A stretch of DNA of 64,000 nucleotides from Comamonas sp. lk (lineage in GTDB: Bacteria > Pseudomonadota > Gammaproteobacteria > Burkholderiales > Burkholderiaceae_C), in contig NZ_UOOB01000001.1 in assembly GCF_900564145.1 (NCBI RefSeq), positions 3,040,754 to 3,104,753 of the forward strand. The letters run 5' to 3'. A program made the translations under genes and the position numbers. This document shows positions 63,960 to 64,000 of the stretch, in pieces. Positions within the stretch are counted from its first letter, which is position 1; the number at the start of each line of letters is the position of its first letter. The notes below the pieces were generated by a model, which was not told the origin of the DNA, searched no databases, and worked only from the letters and a program-made list of their open reading frames with translations.

Positions 63960-64000
63960 TCATTTCGAGTCTCAATAGCTTCGTGCTTCGCACCAAACCA

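Overview
The window is 64 kb of GC-rich DNA from a betaproteobacterium of the Comamonadaceae, most likely Comamonas. The grounds are the five Bug (TctC-type) periplasmic solute receptors, the prpC-acnD-prpF methylcitrate cluster, many catabolic islands each with its own IclR, LysR, AraC or sigma-54 regulator, and small palindromic intergenic repeats of a kind I associate with that family. No rRNA, tRNA or CRISPR array was seen. The assignment rests on reading the sequence; no database search was run.

Layout. 1-7.2 kb: start of an AGCS symporter, a retropepsin-like protease, a DsbA-family oxidoreductase, a complete IS3-family insertion sequence, a YnfA-like membrane protein, a PAS-GGDEF-EAL signalling protein and a flavodoxin-like protein. 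7.4-14.3 kb: propionate (2-methylcitrate) catabolism, with a RamB/PrpR-type regulator divergent from prpC-acnD-prpF. 14.4-20.1 kb: MFS permease, AMP-forming CoA ligase, CoA-acylating aldehyde dehydrogenase and a divergent IclR regulator, in the gene order of sauRSTU (sulfoacetate degradation). 20.1-24.6 kb: class III CoA-transferase divergent from an IclR-Bug-acyl-CoA dehydrogenase group. 24.7-35.4 kb: mixed small genes, an RNA-binding protein with a strong promoter, two exported agmatine-deiminase-like enzymes with a LysR regulator, a PAP2 phosphatase fused to autotransporter-type repeats, and a VOC protein. 35.5-41.9 kb: a solitary second EF-G, and an isoquinoline-oxidoreductase-like molybdenum enzyme with a divergent AraC regulator. 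42.1-47.4 kb: a PrpR-type sigma-54 activator divergent from two Bug receptors and a PrpB-like lyase, behind a consensus -24/-12 promoter. 47.5-56.1 kb: MFS, AraC, Bug, then an operon Bug-M81 peptidase-TauE/SafE with a divergent LysR. 56.7-59.8 kb: a BKACE (DUF849) enzyme and a NarL/LiaR-type two-component pair. 60.4-63.9 kb: three tandem, charge-free Gly/Ala/Ser/Thr/Asn-rich secreted proteins and two further secreted proteins of unknown family.

How the parts fit. Most of the window is a run of small self-contained catabolic modules: Bug receptor or MFS permease for uptake, CoA activation or C-C lyase for entry, and a local regulator transcribed divergently. Likely operators are visible for several of them. 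The most novel-looking part is the last 3.5 kb. It carries two virtually identical 224-residue secreted proteins and a diverged 233-residue copy, whose mature parts contain no Asp, Glu, Lys, Arg or Cys. Each gene is followed by a conserved hairpin without a U-tract. An unusually AT-rich 645-bp region lies upstream, with a LuxR-type response regulator on its other side. I read it as an undescribed silk-like or amyloid-like extracellular matrix system; that function is inference.
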